Assembly (NCBI RefSeq): GCF_049532895.1
Contig: NZ_CP064031.1
Location: forward strand, 4,464,001-4,528,000
Reading direction: 5' to 3'
Origin: Dyella_B acidisoli
GTDB lineage: Bacteria > Pseudomonadota > Gammaproteobacteria > Xanthomonadales > Rhodanobacteraceae
Length of the DNA stretch: 64,000 nt
Shown: piece after piece, positions 52,987-62,797 of the stretch
How the letters are laid out: the number at the start of each line of letters is the position of its first letter
Position numbering within the stretch: position 1 is the stretch's first letter
Notes under the pieces: model-generated
What the model was told of the DNA's origin: nothing
What the model saw: only the letters and a program-made list of their open reading frames with translations
The model's database searches: none
Made by a program: the position numbers and the translations under genes

Positions 52987-54495
52987 CCAGGTCACTTTGC
53001 TCATGCCGGCTTCGTCCAGCACAGGCATGATCGCGAGCACGGGGCCCACACACGCCATAAAACGTTGCTCTGCCGACGGCATGCGCAGCTCATGCGTGAG
53101 CAGGCCAAACACGCCGTATGCAACGCAAGGAAGCAGGAACAGGCCCATCGGAAAATCCATATAGCGGCCGTCAAAGGCGAGCAGGATGTCGTACAGCACC
53201 AGCGCGAACAACGCGCCGAAGCGCCACCACTGCGCCGGTTCGGAGTGGTCGTGATGATCCGCCAGATGCGCAGCGATGCGCCGCGACAACGCCGTTGCAA
53301 TGGCAAGCCCGCCGGCCAGGCACAATGCCGACAGCAACCACTGCCACCATCCTTCGCATGCAAACATCATCTGCCGCAGTTGCCATGCCGCTGATGTGCC
53401 GGCAGCAAAGCCGGCCATCAGCAAAGCCAACCATCCCCTGATCCCACGCCAGCTGCGATGCCAAGTGCCAACCACGGCAAACGCCAGGGCACACACTGCA
53501 CCAGCCAGCCAACCCAGCCACCAATGCGGCTCCTCGGTGACCGGCCCAAGCATCGGGAATTTCGGCTGTGCATCCGAATCGAAGATGCCCCAATAGCCAC
53601 CGACCGTACCTTCCTGCGCACGCTTCCACGGCTGATCGAAGGCTTCGATCACGTTGTAGGGCATGTGCACATCGGCGGCATAACGCAGGAACGCGCGGAG
53701 GTACAGCGCTTCATCCACCACGCTCGGTTCGGCAGAACGACGAAGACGCCCCGCACTAGGCCAGCCGGTTTCGCCGATCATCAATTGCTTGCCGGGAAAC
53801 ACGTGCTGCATGCGCGTATACACGTCTTCCACATGATGCACGGCATCGATGGCCGGCACCGGATTGTTTTCCCAGTACGGCAGAATGTGGATGGTGACGA
53901 AATCCACCACGCTCGCCATTTGCGGATAGCGCAACCAGTTTTCCCACACGTCGGCATACGTCACCGGAATCATCGACGGCACTGCCGCGCGTACGCGCTG
54001 GATGTATTCGGTCAACCGCTTGGGTGAAAGATCCCCGCGCAGCAGCACTTCGTTGCCGACAACGATGCCGCGAATCGTCTTGGCATTCGCATTGGCCGTG
54101 GCGATGCCCAGCTCGATCTCCTTCTCGTTCTGCTTCGGAGAGCCACCCAGCCAGATGCCCATCAACACTTGCATGTGATAGCGCGCAGCAATCGCCGGAA
54201 CCGCCGCAAGGCCATTGCCCTGCGAATACGTGCGCACACAGTCGAAGCGTTGCGACAGCGCGCGCAAGTCTTCGTCGATGCGCTCCGGCGTCATCACGAA
54301 GTGAATGTCATAAGGTGTTTCACCCGGCCGGCGAAACGGCGCGTAAGACACGCAGGCAATGCGTGCGGATGGCGCATCCGGCAAAGGGACCGCACGGCCG
54401 ATCTGCCACCACCACGCAAGGCCAGCCACCGTGGCCAGGATCAACGCCAGCCAGGCGAGTCCGTAATGAGCTGCGTTCTTGGACGGAGACGGCAT
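52897..54495 (-). CDS. GH17-family membrane beta-1,3-glucanase/glucosyltransferase-like protein
   Basis: A 532-residue protein. An N-terminal TM helix (about 12-32) anchors a periplasmic glycoside hydrolase domain (about 40-330). The acid/base is probably Glu in GIVVGNEVLLRGDL and the nucleophile Glu in LMIGETGWPSAG, the GH17 pair. Seven or more TM helices follow (about 335-520). Similar membrane GH17 proteins act in cyclic or periplasmic beta-glucan synthesis. Its role here is inferred. It overlaps the preceding convergent membrane gene by 90 bp. Confidence 0.85.
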   Translation of the reverse strand: MPSPSKNAAHYGLAWLALILATVAGLAWWWQIGRAVPLPDAPSARIACVSYAPFRRPGETPYDIHFVMTPERIDEDLRALSQRFDCVRTYSQGNGLAAVPAIAARYHMQVLMGIWLGGSPKQNEKEIELGIATANANAKTIRGIVVGNEVLLRGDLSPKRLTEYIQRVRAAVPSMIPVTYADVWENWLRYPQMASVVDFVTIHILPYWENNPVPAIDAVHHVEDVYTRMQHVFPGKQLMIGETGWPSAGRLRRSAEPSVVDEALYLRAFLRYAADVHMPYNVIEAFDQPWKRAQEGTVGGYWGIFDSDAQPKFPMLGPVTEEPHWWLGWLAGAVCALAFAVVGTWHRSWRGIRGWLALLMAGFAAGTSAAWQLRQMMFACEGWWQWLLSALCLAGGLAIATALSRRIAAHLADHHDHSEPAQWWRFGALFALVLYDILLAFDGRYMDFPMGLFLLPCVAYGVFGLLTHELRMPSAEQRFMACVGPVLAIMPVLDEAGMSKVTWLWLGLNLAIAVPVWVAWRCHAVSLQSQEA

Positions 54496-54658
54496 GCGGG
54501 TCCTGTAGGCGTGCTGCGGCCGAAACGCGAAAGCTTAGCAGCGAGGAACACTACGCAGCGCATATCCAGAGGGGCCTTACGCTGTGAGGAAGCGTTCAGG
54601 ACACGGAAAACCCATCCGCTACACTTGCCAAGGATTATCCGCAGGATCTGGAGCTCCC

Positions 54659-56752
54659 ATGGCCTCGCTAGCCGTATCGCGCCTCGGCCGTTATCTGTTG
54701 ACCGTCATCACCGGCGGAATGCTGGCCGGCGCGGTCGCTGCACAGTCGGATAGCGCTTCGTTGGAAGCGCAACGCGCCGCCTTCAAGCAGGCTTACGCCG
54801 CCGCCAGCCAGGGTGGCGATGGCTGGCGCTCACTCGCAGGGAATCTGCAGGACTACCCGCTTTATCCCTATCTGCAAGCGGCCTCGCTGGAACACGATCT
54901 GCAGCAAGTGGATCGCGCAACCGTAGACGCCTATCTGCGGCAATACCCAGATCTGATTCCGGCTAACGACCTGCGCCGTGATTTCCTGCAGGAATTGGCG
55001 CGCCGGCAGGACTGGACCAACTTCGTTGCGATGTACCAGCCGGGACTCGGCGATGCGCTGAGCTGCGACGCACTGCAGGCACAACTTGCGGGCAGCGCCA
55101 AGCTGGATTTCAACCGCGACCTGGCCACACTGTGGGCGACGCCCGCGTTGCCTTCAGCCTGCGATCCGGTGTTGCAGACTGCGTACGATCAAGGCTTGCT
55201 GACGCCCGCACGCATCTGGGCGCGCATCGATGCGGCTGTCGATGCCGGCAAGCCTGGCACGATTTCCAGCATGGCCAAATGGTTGTCGCCGGAAGACGCT
55301 CAGACGGCGCAGAAGTTGGTTCTTGCGCTCAATGATCCAGCCGCCGCCGTGACTGCCGCCAAGCAATGGCCGGATACGTCACGCACACGCCAGGCTGTCA
55401 CGCTCGCGCTGGCACGGCTGGCACATCGCCAGTCGAATACGGCCGACACCGCCTGGCAAACCTTGCAAGGTCGCTTTCATTTCTCGCCCGAGCAGCGCGA
55501 TCGCGTCCTGAATGCGCTGGCGCTCTTCCACGCCACGGATTTCGACGACAACGCGCTTGCACGACTCATCAATCTGCCCGCTTCCGCCCAAACGCCTGCG
55601 AGCCGCGAATGGCGCGTTCGCGTGGCCTTGGCCGAAAAGAACTGGCAAGCCGTCCTGGACGCCATCGCTGCTTTGTCACCGACGCAGCGGGATGATGACG
55701 AATGGCAATATTTCCGCGCACGCGCGCTCAGCGAACTCGGCCGCAGCGAAGAAGCGCAGCGCGCATTCGCCAGCGTGGCCGAGCAATCCAGCTACTTCGG
55801 TTATCTGGCGGCGGATCGCGAAAGCGCACCGTACGCGTTGTGCAGTACGCAGTTGGCTGCGAATGAACAAGCACAACAAGCAGTGCTGGCGACACCCGGT
55901 ATGCAGCGCGCGTTCGAACTGTTCGCCGTAGACATGCCCAAGCAGGCACGCCGTGAATGGAGCCAGGCGCTGGCCAATGCAGACGCACAGACCATCCGTC
56001 AGGCGGTAATCCTGGCCAACGAACGCGGCTGGTACGACCGCGCGGTATTCGCGTTCAACAACGGCGACGCCTTGCACTTCTACACGCTGCGTTTTCCGCT
56101 CGCCAGCCAGGACGGTGTAGTGCCGCAGGCTCAGCAGGCCGGCATCGATCCTTCCTGGGCCTACGGCATTCTGCGCGTGGAAAGCGCCTGGATGACCGAT
56201 GCGCAATCGGGCGCGGATGCACGCGGACTCATGCAATTGCTGCCCAGCACAGCGGCCACCGTGGCACGCCGCAACGGCCTTGCATGGAATGGCGGTGACA
56301 GCCTGTACGATCCCGCCGTCAACATCGCGCTGGGCACACGCTATCTGGCGCAGATGGCCGAACGTTTCGATGGTTCACCTTGGCTGGCCAGCGCCGCCTA
56401 CAACGCCGGCGCAGCACGGGTGAATCAATGGGTCGATGCACGCAGCCAGCTGCCACCCGATCTTTTCGTCGCCACCATCCCCTTCAAGGAAACCCGCGAG
56501 TACGTGGCGCGCGTGATGTACTACAGCGTGATCTACGACTGGCGCCTGCACGGCACCGCCGCGCCACTCTCCACCCGCATGCTGCCCATCGGCCAGCCGT
56601 ATAGCCGTCTGGATCCGCCGGACGCACGGAAAGACCTGACCTGCCCCGCGCCCAAGGTGGTGGCTGCATCGTCCGCCCCAGCGCCTGCTGCAGCCGCCCC
56701 CGCGGCAACGACATCGACGCACAGCGCACCGGCCAAGGACAAAGTGCACTAA
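54659..56752 (+). CDS. slt: Soluble lytic murein transglycosylase
   Basis: A 697-residue periplasmic peptidoglycan lytic enzyme. After a signal peptide (about 1-27, ending GAVAAQ), a long superhelical U-domain is followed by a C-terminal lysozyme-like domain with catalytic E508 (ILRVESAW), GLMQLLPSTA and AAYNAGAARVNQW. An Ala/Pro-rich tail (about 665-697) is added. The frame opens at 54584; ATG 54659 gives the signal peptide. Confidence 0.94.
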   Translation: MASLAVSRLGRYLLTVITGGMLAGAVAAQSDSASLEAQRAAFKQAYAAASQGGDGWRSLAGNLQDYPLYPYLQAASLEHDLQQVDRATVDAYLRQYPDLIPANDLRRDFLQELARRQDWTNFVAMYQPGLGDALSCDALQAQLAGSAKLDFNRDLATLWATPALPSACDPVLQTAYDQGLLTPARIWARIDAAVDAGKPGTISSMAKWLSPEDAQTAQKLVLALNDPAAAVTAAKQWPDTSRTRQAVTLALARLAHRQSNTADTAWQTLQGRFHFSPEQRDRVLNALALFHATDFDDNALARLINLPASAQTPASREWRVRVALAEKNWQAVLDAIAALSPTQRDDDEWQYFRARALSELGRSEEAQRAFASVAEQSSYFGYLAADRESAPYALCSTQLAANEQAQQAVLATPGMQRAFELFAVDMPKQARREWSQALANADAQTIRQAVILANERGWYDRAVFAFNNGDALHFYTLRFPLASQDGVVPQAQQAGIDPSWAYGILRVESAWMTDAQSGADARGLMQLLPSTAATVARRNGLAWNGGDSLYDPAVNIALGTRYLAQMAERFDGSPWLASAAYNAGAARVNQWVDARSQLPPDLFVATIPFKETREYVARVMYYSVIYDWRLHGTAAPLSTRMLPIGQPYSRLDPPDARKDLTCPAPKVVAASSAPAPAAAAPAATTSTHSAPAKDKVH

Positions 56753-56883
56753 CTGCGCATCCCTCCTGCCCGGAAGTGAGTAACATCTTCCCCAGGTGAC
56801 CTCTCACCTCGACTCTCTCTCCCGTTTTTGATTCATAGATGGCGAGAGGGAGCTGGCCTACCGCAGCCAGGAGGATTTTCGCC

Positions 56884-57834
56884 ATGACCACCCAACATAT
56901 CGTCATCCTCGGCGGGACCGGCTTTGTTGGCAGCTATCTGGTGCCTCGCCTTGCCGCCGACGGGCATCGTATTGCTCTACTCTCGCGCAATCGCGAACTG
57001 CATCGCACGCTCGCGGTGTTGCCCAGCGTTTCCATCCACAGCGCGGACGTCTATGACGACGCTGTCTTGAGGCATCACTGCGAAGGTGCCGATGCGGTGA
57101 TCAATCTCATCGGCATCCTCAACGCCAGCGGCCGTCATACGTTCCAGCGCGCGCACGTGGAGATGGCGCGACGCCTGATCGACATCTGCAAGACGGCTGG
57201 CGTGCAGCGCTTGCATCAGATGAGCTCGTTAAAAGCTGGGCAAGGCCAATCGCAATACCTGAAAACGCGCGGTGAAGCCGAAATGCTGGTAAAGAGCTCG
57301 CCACTGAACTGGACGATCTACGAGCCGAGCGTGATCTTTGGTATCGGTGATGGACTCGTCACCCGTTTCGCCAAGCTGTTGCGCAGCATGCCTGCGCTTC
57401 CTCTGGCACGCGCAACCTCGCGCATGGCACCCACGTACGTGGGCGACGTCACCGAAGCCATCGCGCGCTGCGTAGCGGATGAAAAACTGTCCTCGCGTCG
57501 CAGTTTCGAATTGTATGGCCCCGATGTGCTCACGCTGGGCGACATCGTACGTGCCATACGAGATACCGCCGGACTTCGCACACCGATTATCTCGCTACCC
57601 GACAGCCTGGGCCGCCTGCAAGCGCACGTTGCCGGCATGCTGCCCGGCAAGCCGTTTTCGCCGGACAATTTCCTTTCCCTCGGCACTGATTCGGTCGGCA
57701 TGGTGGACGGGTATGCCGCGCTCGGTGTTACACCGCAGCCATTCGTTCGCTCGCTGCCGCGAATCATCCAGGGCACGCCGCGCCAGCAGCGGCTGGACTC
57801 AGCACGACAAACCTTCCGCCATCGAGGTGCATAA
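56884..57834 (+). CDS. NAD(P)-binding SDR-like protein (NDUFA9 type)
   Basis: A 316-residue atypical SDR. N-terminal IVILGGTGFVGSYLV (6-20) is a dinucleotide-binding motif. The family is the NDUFA9/complex I-associated type, without a canonical YxxxK catalytic pair clearly in place. Function unknown; some members bind quinone-related complexes. ATG 56884 is preferred. The cca gene follows 22 bp after the stop, so the two may be co-transcribed. Confidence 0.85.
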   Translation: MTTQHIVILGGTGFVGSYLVPRLAADGHRIALLSRNRELHRTLAVLPSVSIHSADVYDDAVLRHHCEGADAVINLIGILNASGRHTFQRAHVEMARRLIDICKTAGVQRLHQMSSLKAGQGQSQYLKTRGEAEMLVKSSPLNWTIYEPSVIFGIGDGLVTRFAKLLRSMPALPLARATSRMAPTYVGDVTEAIARCVADEKLSSRRSFELYGPDVLTLGDIVRAIRDTAGLRTPIISLPDSLGRLQAHVAGMLPGKPFSPDNFLSLGTDSVGMVDGYAALGVTPQPFVRSLPRIIQGTPRQQRLDSARQTFRHRGA

Positions 57835-57856
57835 AGCGGCCATGGCACAATAAGGC

Positions 57857-59083
57857 ATGCGTACTTACCTGGTCGGCGGCGCGGTCCGTGACAAACTGCT
57901 GGGACGCCCCGTGATCGACCACGACCACGTCGTAGTTGGTGCGCGTCCGGAAGATATGCTGGCCCTCGGCTATCGACCCGTGGGCAAGGATTTCCCGGTC
58001 TTCCTGCACCCCGAAACCAACGAGGAATTCGCACTCGCCCGTACCGAGCGCAAGATAGGGCGCGGCTACCATGGCTTCACCTTCCACGCCGATCCCGAGG
58101 TCACGCTGGAGCAAGACCTCGCCCGGCGCGACCTCACCATCAACGCGATCGCGGAAGACGAGCAAGGCAAGTTGGTCGACCCTTACGGCGGTGCGCGTGA
58201 CATCGAACTGCGCATTTTGCGGCATGTTTCCCCCGCCTTCGTGGAAGACCCTGTGCGTCTGCTGCGCGTGGCGCGTTTCGCAGCGCGTTTCGCACCACTC
58301 GGTTTCACGGTTGCCGACGAGACCATGACTCTGCTGCAGCAGATGGTGCGCAACGGCGAGGTCGATCATCTCGTGCCCGAGCGCGTATGGGCGGAAACGC
58401 GCAAAGCGCTCGGCGAAGCACAGCCTTCTGCTTATTTACGCGTGTTGCGCGAGGCTGGCGCACTGGCGGTACTGTTTCCGGAAATCGATGCGCTGTACGG
58501 CGTACCGCAACGCGCCGAATTCCATCCCGAAATCGATACCGGCATCCATCAGGAAATGGTGTTGGATGCAGCAGCCAAACTGGCGCCTGGCAACGACCTG
58601 ATCGGCTTCTGCGCACTCACCCACGATCTCGGCAAAGCGCTCACGCCGAAGGAAGAACTGCCCCGCCACGTCGGTCACGAACATCGCGGCGTAAAACCAC
58701 TGCGCGCCCTGGCCGCGCGCTTGAAAGTACCCACTGAATACGCCGAACTCGCCGAACTGGTGTGCCGCGAGCACCTCAACTGTCACCGTGCGTTCGAACT
58801 CAAACCTGCGACGGTGCTGAAACTGCTGACGGCACTCGACGCGCTACGCCGACCGGAACGTCTGCAAACCTTCCTAACGACCTGCTTGGCTGACAAGCGC
58901 GGAAGGCTGGGTCACGAGCAAGACGACTATCCCCAAGCAGCGTATCTGCGTCTTGCACGCGACGCGGCTGCGTCCGTCACGTCTGCGCCGTTTGTAGCGG
59001 AAGGGCTGCAAGGTCCCGCAATAGGAGCAGCCATGGAGAAGGCGCGCGTGCAGGTGATTGCAGAGACGAAAACAAGCCGCTGA
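57857..59083 (+). CDS. cca: CCA-adding tRNA nucleotidyltransferase, with HD domain
   Basis: Adds or repairs the 3'-CCA of tRNA. The 408-residue class II enzyme has the nucleotidyltransferase start MRTYLVGGAVRDKLLG, catalytic D21-H-D23 (DHDHVVVG), the RRDLTINAIA motif and a C-terminal HD phosphohydrolase domain with H256-D257 (HDLGKALT). The HD domain is typical of proteobacterial Cca and gives phosphatase/phosphodiesterase activity. The product is full length. Confidence 0.95.
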   Translation: MRTYLVGGAVRDKLLGRPVIDHDHVVVGARPEDMLALGYRPVGKDFPVFLHPETNEEFALARTERKIGRGYHGFTFHADPEVTLEQDLARRDLTINAIAEDEQGKLVDPYGGARDIELRILRHVSPAFVEDPVRLLRVARFAARFAPLGFTVADETMTLLQQMVRNGEVDHLVPERVWAETRKALGEAQPSAYLRVLREAGALAVLFPEIDALYGVPQRAEFHPEIDTGIHQEMVLDAAAKLAPGNDLIGFCALTHDLGKALTPKEELPRHVGHEHRGVKPLRALAARLKVPTEYAELAELVCREHLNCHRAFELKPATVLKLLTALDALRRPERLQTFLTTCLADKRGRLGHEQDDYPQAAYLRLARDAAASVTSAPFVAEGLQGPAIGAAMEKARVQVIAETKTSR

Positions 59084-59123
59084 CGGCAGTCCAATGAAGC
59101 AACACGCGTGAATTATTTAAGCG

Positions 59124-60332
59124 CTACAAACGTCCGCCCTGGTCCGCCGCCAGAAGATCGACAGGCAACGGCAAGGCCGCCAACCCACGCGCGAACAACA
59201 TCGCCTGGAAACGGTCGCCCATCTGATCGGGCATAGTGAGTTTTCGAACTTGCTGTGCGAGGTGATGACGGGTGGTATCGTCGGCGGCCTGCTCATAAGC
59301 GCGCTCGAAGACATCCTGCAAACCAGCGCTGATCAGGAATTGTGCTTGAGACAGATACGCTGCCACGTCGAAACCGGCGCTGTTGCCTGCTTCAGCTAAT
59401 GCAGTGAAGTCGACGGACGCGGTGAGATCGTTAAGGCCCGGAAGGAACAGCGGATCGTTGTGCGCGCGATGGCGGTAATGCGCCATCAATGTGCCGTCTT
59501 GTCGTTCCGGCAGATAAAACTCACGACGGACATAGCCGTAGTCGATGAAAAGCATCAACCCCGCTTCGAGCGACCCGGCGATGGCCTGCATCCAATAGGG
59601 CAGCTGCGGGAGAATTTCCGAGCGATAGCCGTCCTCGAATTCCCGACCGAGATCACGTTCGACATGACGTACCGCGCTGGCTACCAGTGCATCAGCGGGT
59701 CGATCCACGCGCAACAAACGTGCTTCGCCGTCGAGTGCCACATGCTCTTCGTAAATCTCGCCGTGGCGGATCACGAAACGCGTAGTCGGCAATGCATCGA
59801 TCACTTCATTGGCGAACAGGATGCCGCGCCAATTCTCTTCAGGCGGACGGTCGATCCATGCAACGCGCGCCATGACGTCTGCTGGCAGCACTGCACCGAG
59901 ACGCTCGCGCTGGCGTTCGCGCAGATCGGCGCTCGGCTCCAGAATCAAATAGCGGCGCGGTAGCGCATCGTTTTCCGATAGCGCCAGCAATGCGGCCTCG
60001 GCAAAGGCACCACTACCGCCACCAAGTTCGAGGAAATCCGCGTCGCCGCCCAACATGGCCAGCACGGGCTGCACGGCATGGGCGACGCAGCGCGCAAACA
60101 GATCACCTAACTCCGGCGCGGTAACAAAATCGCCAGCCTCACCGAACTTAGTCTTGCCGGCACTGTAGTAACCGAGCCCAGGCGCATACAAACAGCGCTC
60201 CATGTACTGCGAAAACGGCATCGGGCCGTGTGCGGCGATCGTTTCACGCAAGTGCTGCAGAAGGCGTTCGGAATGGGCGAGCTCGTCAGCAGCCGGCTCA
60301 GGAAGACGGGACGTCTTAGAGGGATTCATCAT
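59124..60332 (-). CDS. MidA/NDUFAF7-family SAM-dependent methyltransferase
   Basis: A 402-residue Rossmann methyltransferase of the family that includes the arginine methyltransferase NDUFAF7 of complex I assembly. Motifs are GPMPFSQYMERCLYAPGLGYY near the N-terminus, FLELGGGSGAFAEAAL (SAM motif) and FANEVIDALPTTRF. ATG 60332 overlaps the tatC stop (ATGA); an adjacent ATG at 60329 is an alternative. Function here is inferred from the family. Confidence 0.9.
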   Translation of the reverse strand: MMNPSKTSRLPEPAADELAHSERLLQHLRETIAAHGPMPFSQYMERCLYAPGLGYYSAGKTKFGEAGDFVTAPELGDLFARCVAHAVQPVLAMLGGDADFLELGGGSGAFAEAALLALSENDALPRRYLILEPSADLRERQRERLGAVLPADVMARVAWIDRPPEENWRGILFANEVIDALPTTRFVIRHGEIYEEHVALDGEARLLRVDRPADALVASAVRHVERDLGREFEDGYRSEILPQLPYWMQAIAGSLEAGLMLFIDYGYVRREFYLPERQDGTLMAHYRHRAHNDPLFLPGLNDLTASVDFTALAEAGNSAGFDVAAYLSQAQFLISAGLQDVFERAYEQAADDTTRHHLAQQVRKLTMPDQMGDRFQAMLFARGLAALPLPVDLLAADQGGRL

Positions 60333-61090
60333 GGATGGGACGGCGCATCCGCCGCATTCGGCTTCAGCAGCCAACGCACGGCGAGAATGCCGATTTCGTA
60401 AAGCAGGCACATGGGAATGGCCAGCATGATCATCGAGGTGATATCCGGCGGTGTAACCACGGCAGCGATGGCAAACGCACCGACGACCGCGTAGCGCCGC
60501 CCCTTGCGCAACTTGTCGAGATCGACGACACCCACGGCCGCCAGCACCACAACAGCTACCGGTACTTCGAAACACAGGCCGAAGGCGAAGAACATCAGCA
60601 TCACGAAATCAAGGTAATGCGTGATGTCCGTCATCATTTCCACGCCTTGCGGCGTGACCGCCGTCAGGAAGCGGAACGCTGCTGGCAACACCAGGAAATA
60701 CGCAAACGCACCGCCGATGTAGAACAGGATCAGCGCTGCCACCAGCAATGGTCGCGCCAGGCGCTTTTCGTGTTTATAGAGACCGGGGCTCACGAACGCC
60801 CACAACTGATACAGGATCACCGGCATGCTGATAAACAGCGCCGCGTAGAAAGCCAGCTTCAGTGGAGTGATGAACGGGCTGGCGACTTCGGTGGCGATCA
60901 AGTGCGCGCCTTCCGGCAAACGCGAAACCAACGGTGCCGCGAGCCATGCATAAAGACGGTTCGCAAACGGCACCAGCGCAGCCAACACGATGGCTAGCGC
61001 AAGAATCGCCTTGATCAAGCGCGAACGCAGCTCGAGCAGGTGCGAGAACAGGCCTTCCTGCAAATTTGTTTCGGAATCAGGCGTCGCCAT
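60329..61090 (-). CDS. tatC: Twin-arginine translocase subunit TatC
   Basis: The 253-residue six-helix Tat receptor that binds twin-arginine signal peptides with TatB. It has the N-terminal HLLELRSRLIKA, the conserved YQLWAFVSPGLYKHEKR loop and the late VVTPPDITSMIMLAIPM. ATG 61090 is preferred and overlaps the end of tatB by 14 bp. It is the middle of a tatA-tatB-tatC order, transcribed toward lower coordinates. Confidence 0.95.
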   Translation of the reverse strand: MATPDSETNLQEGLFSHLLELRSRLIKAILALAIVLAALVPFANRLYAWLAAPLVSRLPEGAHLIATEVASPFITPLKLAFYAALFISMPVILYQLWAFVSPGLYKHEKRLARPLLVAALILFYIGGAFAYFLVLPAAFRFLTAVTPQGVEMMTDITHYLDFVMLMFFAFGLCFEVPVAVVVLAAVGVVDLDKLRKGRRYAVVGAFAIAAVVTPPDITSMIMLAIPMCLLYEIGILAVRWLLKPNAADAPSHP

Positions 61091-61439
61091 GAGGTGTTTC
61101 CTTGGTCGCATCGGCGGACGCGAGTTCCTTTTGCACGTCAGCGATGCTGTCACGCACTTCCGTAGTCGTGGCGGCAACTTGTTCGCGCGTATCGCGAGCG
61201 GCTTTGTTCATCTCGGCCTGCATGGCTTCGGCACGCGCTGCCGCCTCGCGCGCAGTGCGCTTGAGTTCTTCGATTTCCAGTTCACGCTCCACTTCGGCGC
61301 GCACGCTCTCCCAGCCCGAGCGCAGTCGGCGCATCAAAGCGCCTGCCGTGCGCGCAGCCTGCGGAAGTTTTTCGGGGCCGAGCACGATCAGCGCGATCAA
61401 CGCCAGCAACATCAGCTTGCCGAGGCTGATCTCGATCAT
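61077..61439 (-). CDS. tatB: Twin-arginine translocase subunit TatB
   Basis: A 120-residue TatB. It has one N-terminal TM helix starting MIEISLGKLMLLALIALIVLGPEKLP, then an amphipathic helix and a charged, Ala-rich tail. E3 and the GPEKLP hinge are typical of TatB rather than TatA. AAGGA eight bases before ATG 61439 supports the start. A 314-bp repeat lies immediately upstream and separates it from tatA. Confidence 0.93.
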   Translation of the reverse strand: MIEISLGKLMLLALIALIVLGPEKLPQAARTAGALMRRLRSGWESVRAEVERELEIEELKRTAREAAARAEAMQAEMNKAARDTREQVAATTTEVRDSIADVQKELASADATKETPHGDA

Positions 61440-61452
61440 GAAGACAATCCTT

Positions 61453-61766
61453 GGGATGCTCTGACCAATTCTACGTAGGCGTCACCGTTCCTGTCTGTTC
61501 GCAGATCACAGGGCCATCGGCGCACGCGGGGAGGGTACATGGATGTACCTGGCTTTGAGGAGCGAGGAAGGCAGACTGGCCGTCTGTCGAGACGATGGAC
61601 CGAAGAGATGCGGACAGACAGGAACGGCCCGGAGGGTGATGACCAGAAGGCCCGCATGCTGCGTCGCGCAGCTTGAAAAGACGGCCAGTCTTCCCTGCGC
61701 CGCGCAACGCACCCTGCGAGCCTTCTGGTCATCATGCCACCCACGCAGAATTGGTCAGAGCATCCC
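61453..61766. repeat. Long nested palindrome, copy 2, between tatA and tatB
   Basis: This 314-bp element almost fills the tatA-tatB gap. It starts just beyond the tatB Shine-Dalgarno and ends four bases short of the tatA stop. Outer ends GGGATGCTCTGACCAATTCT and AGAATTGGTCAGAGCATCCC are perfect inverted copies. Inside are the 132-base core shared with 48840-48971 and a second nested hairpin (arms about 61635-61654 and 61713-61738, GATGACCAGAAGG / CCTTCTGGTCATC). It is a compound of two palindromic units and could form a very large RNA stem. Confidence 0.85.
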
Positions 61767-61769
61767 TAC

Positions 61770-62021
61770 TTACTTGGTTTCGCTGGAATCGCGCTGCTGC
61801 TGACCGGTCGAGCTACCGGTGCCGAGCGGCGGATCGGCCTGCAGCTTCTCCTTCTCCTGCGCCTTGCGCTTTTCCTCGTCCTCGTCGCCCTGCATGGCCT
61901 TCTTGAAGCCGCGCACGGCGTTACCGAGGTCGGAGCCGACCCGCGTCAGCTTGCCGGTACCGAATACCAGCAGAATGATGACGAGCAGGATCGCCCAATG
62001 CCAAATGCTGTCCAAACCCAT
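61770..62021 (-). CDS. tatA: Twin-arginine translocase subunit TatA
   Basis: An 83-residue pore-forming TatA. It has the short N-terminal TM helix with the F20-G21 hinge (MGLDSIWHWAILLVIILLVF), the amphipathic helix LTRVGSDLGNAVRGFKKAM and a charged C-terminal tail. ATG 62021 is the standard start; a frame opening at 62048 adds nine residues without support. It leads the operon into tatB after the repeat. Confidence 0.93.
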   Translation of the reverse strand: MGLDSIWHWAILLVIILLVFGTGKLTRVGSDLGNAVRGFKKAMQGDEDEEKRKAQEKEKLQADPPLGTGSSTGQQQRDSSETK

Positions 62022-62110
62022 GAGAACCTCGTTGCGGAGTCCTGCCATCTGCGCCTGCGGGAGTGCAGGCGCCGGCCTTCCGTAATGTGAAGGGCGCGCG
62101 TCGCGCAGTC

Positions 62111-62797
62111 CTACTTCGAAGTGTACTCCTCCAGGGCGTCACGGAAATGCACGACCGCCGCCGGAACGTTACCTACCCCGCCTTCGAAGATGCGCCGCGG
62201 GGTGATGCCCTGGCCATAGACCTGTGCGTTGGCGTCGTAGTCGATCTTGATCACCGAACCATCCAGCGCCACGCCTGCAAACAGGCCGCGGGCGCGCGAA
62301 TAGGAGTAGATCTCCGCCTTCAGCTGCTGGTCCGTGGCGGCCGATGCTGTGCGGCCTACCGGACCCGCTGCCGCGGAGGCATCCGCGCCTAGCGTGAACT
62401 TGCCGTTGACGATGTTATCCACGCCGCGCTGCGTGCGGAACACCAGCACCACATCGGTCTTGGACACGCCGATCTGGAAACCCACGCTGCCACCGCCAAA
62501 GGAGATGAAGCTGGGATTGGACCAGGTGCCGTCCGGATTCTTCACCGAGATCAGACCTTCGCCGCGACGGCCGCCGAATACGAAGCCGACCTTCAGCACG
62601 TCGGGAATGACGGCGATGGCGCGGGCATTGCGCAGCAGATCGGTCGGGATGGATTTGTCTGGTGCCTGCTCGATCTCGTTGAGCACGCGCACGGCACTTT
62701 GTGCGCGCTGGTCCGGCGTATCGTCCGCAGCATGCGCGGCAACCGCAGGCAGCAGCGCAAGGGCAACAAACGATAGACGACGCAGTACTTTGAACAT
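62111..62797 (-). CDS. SYLF/Ysc84-domain secreted protein
   Basis: A 228-residue protein. Signal peptide ends AAHA (about 24), then a SYLF domain (about 50-220) with NARAIAVIPDVLKVGFVFGGRRGEG, WSNPSFISFGGGSVGFQIG and SRARGLFAGVALDG, all typical of the lipid-binding Ysc84 family. A role at the periplasmic face of a membrane is likely; the precise function is unknown. ATG 62797 is preferred. Confidence 0.92.
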   Translation of the reverse strand: MFKVLRRLSFVALALLPAVAAHAADDTPDQRAQSAVRVLNEIEQAPDKSIPTDLLRNARAIAVIPDVLKVGFVFGGRRGEGLISVKNPDGTWSNPSFISFGGGSVGFQIGVSKTDVVLVFRTQRGVDNIVNGKFTLGADASAAAGPVGRTASAATDQQLKAEIYSYSRARGLFAGVALDGSVIKIDYDANAQVYGQGITPRRIFEGGVGNVPAAVVHFRDALEEYTSK

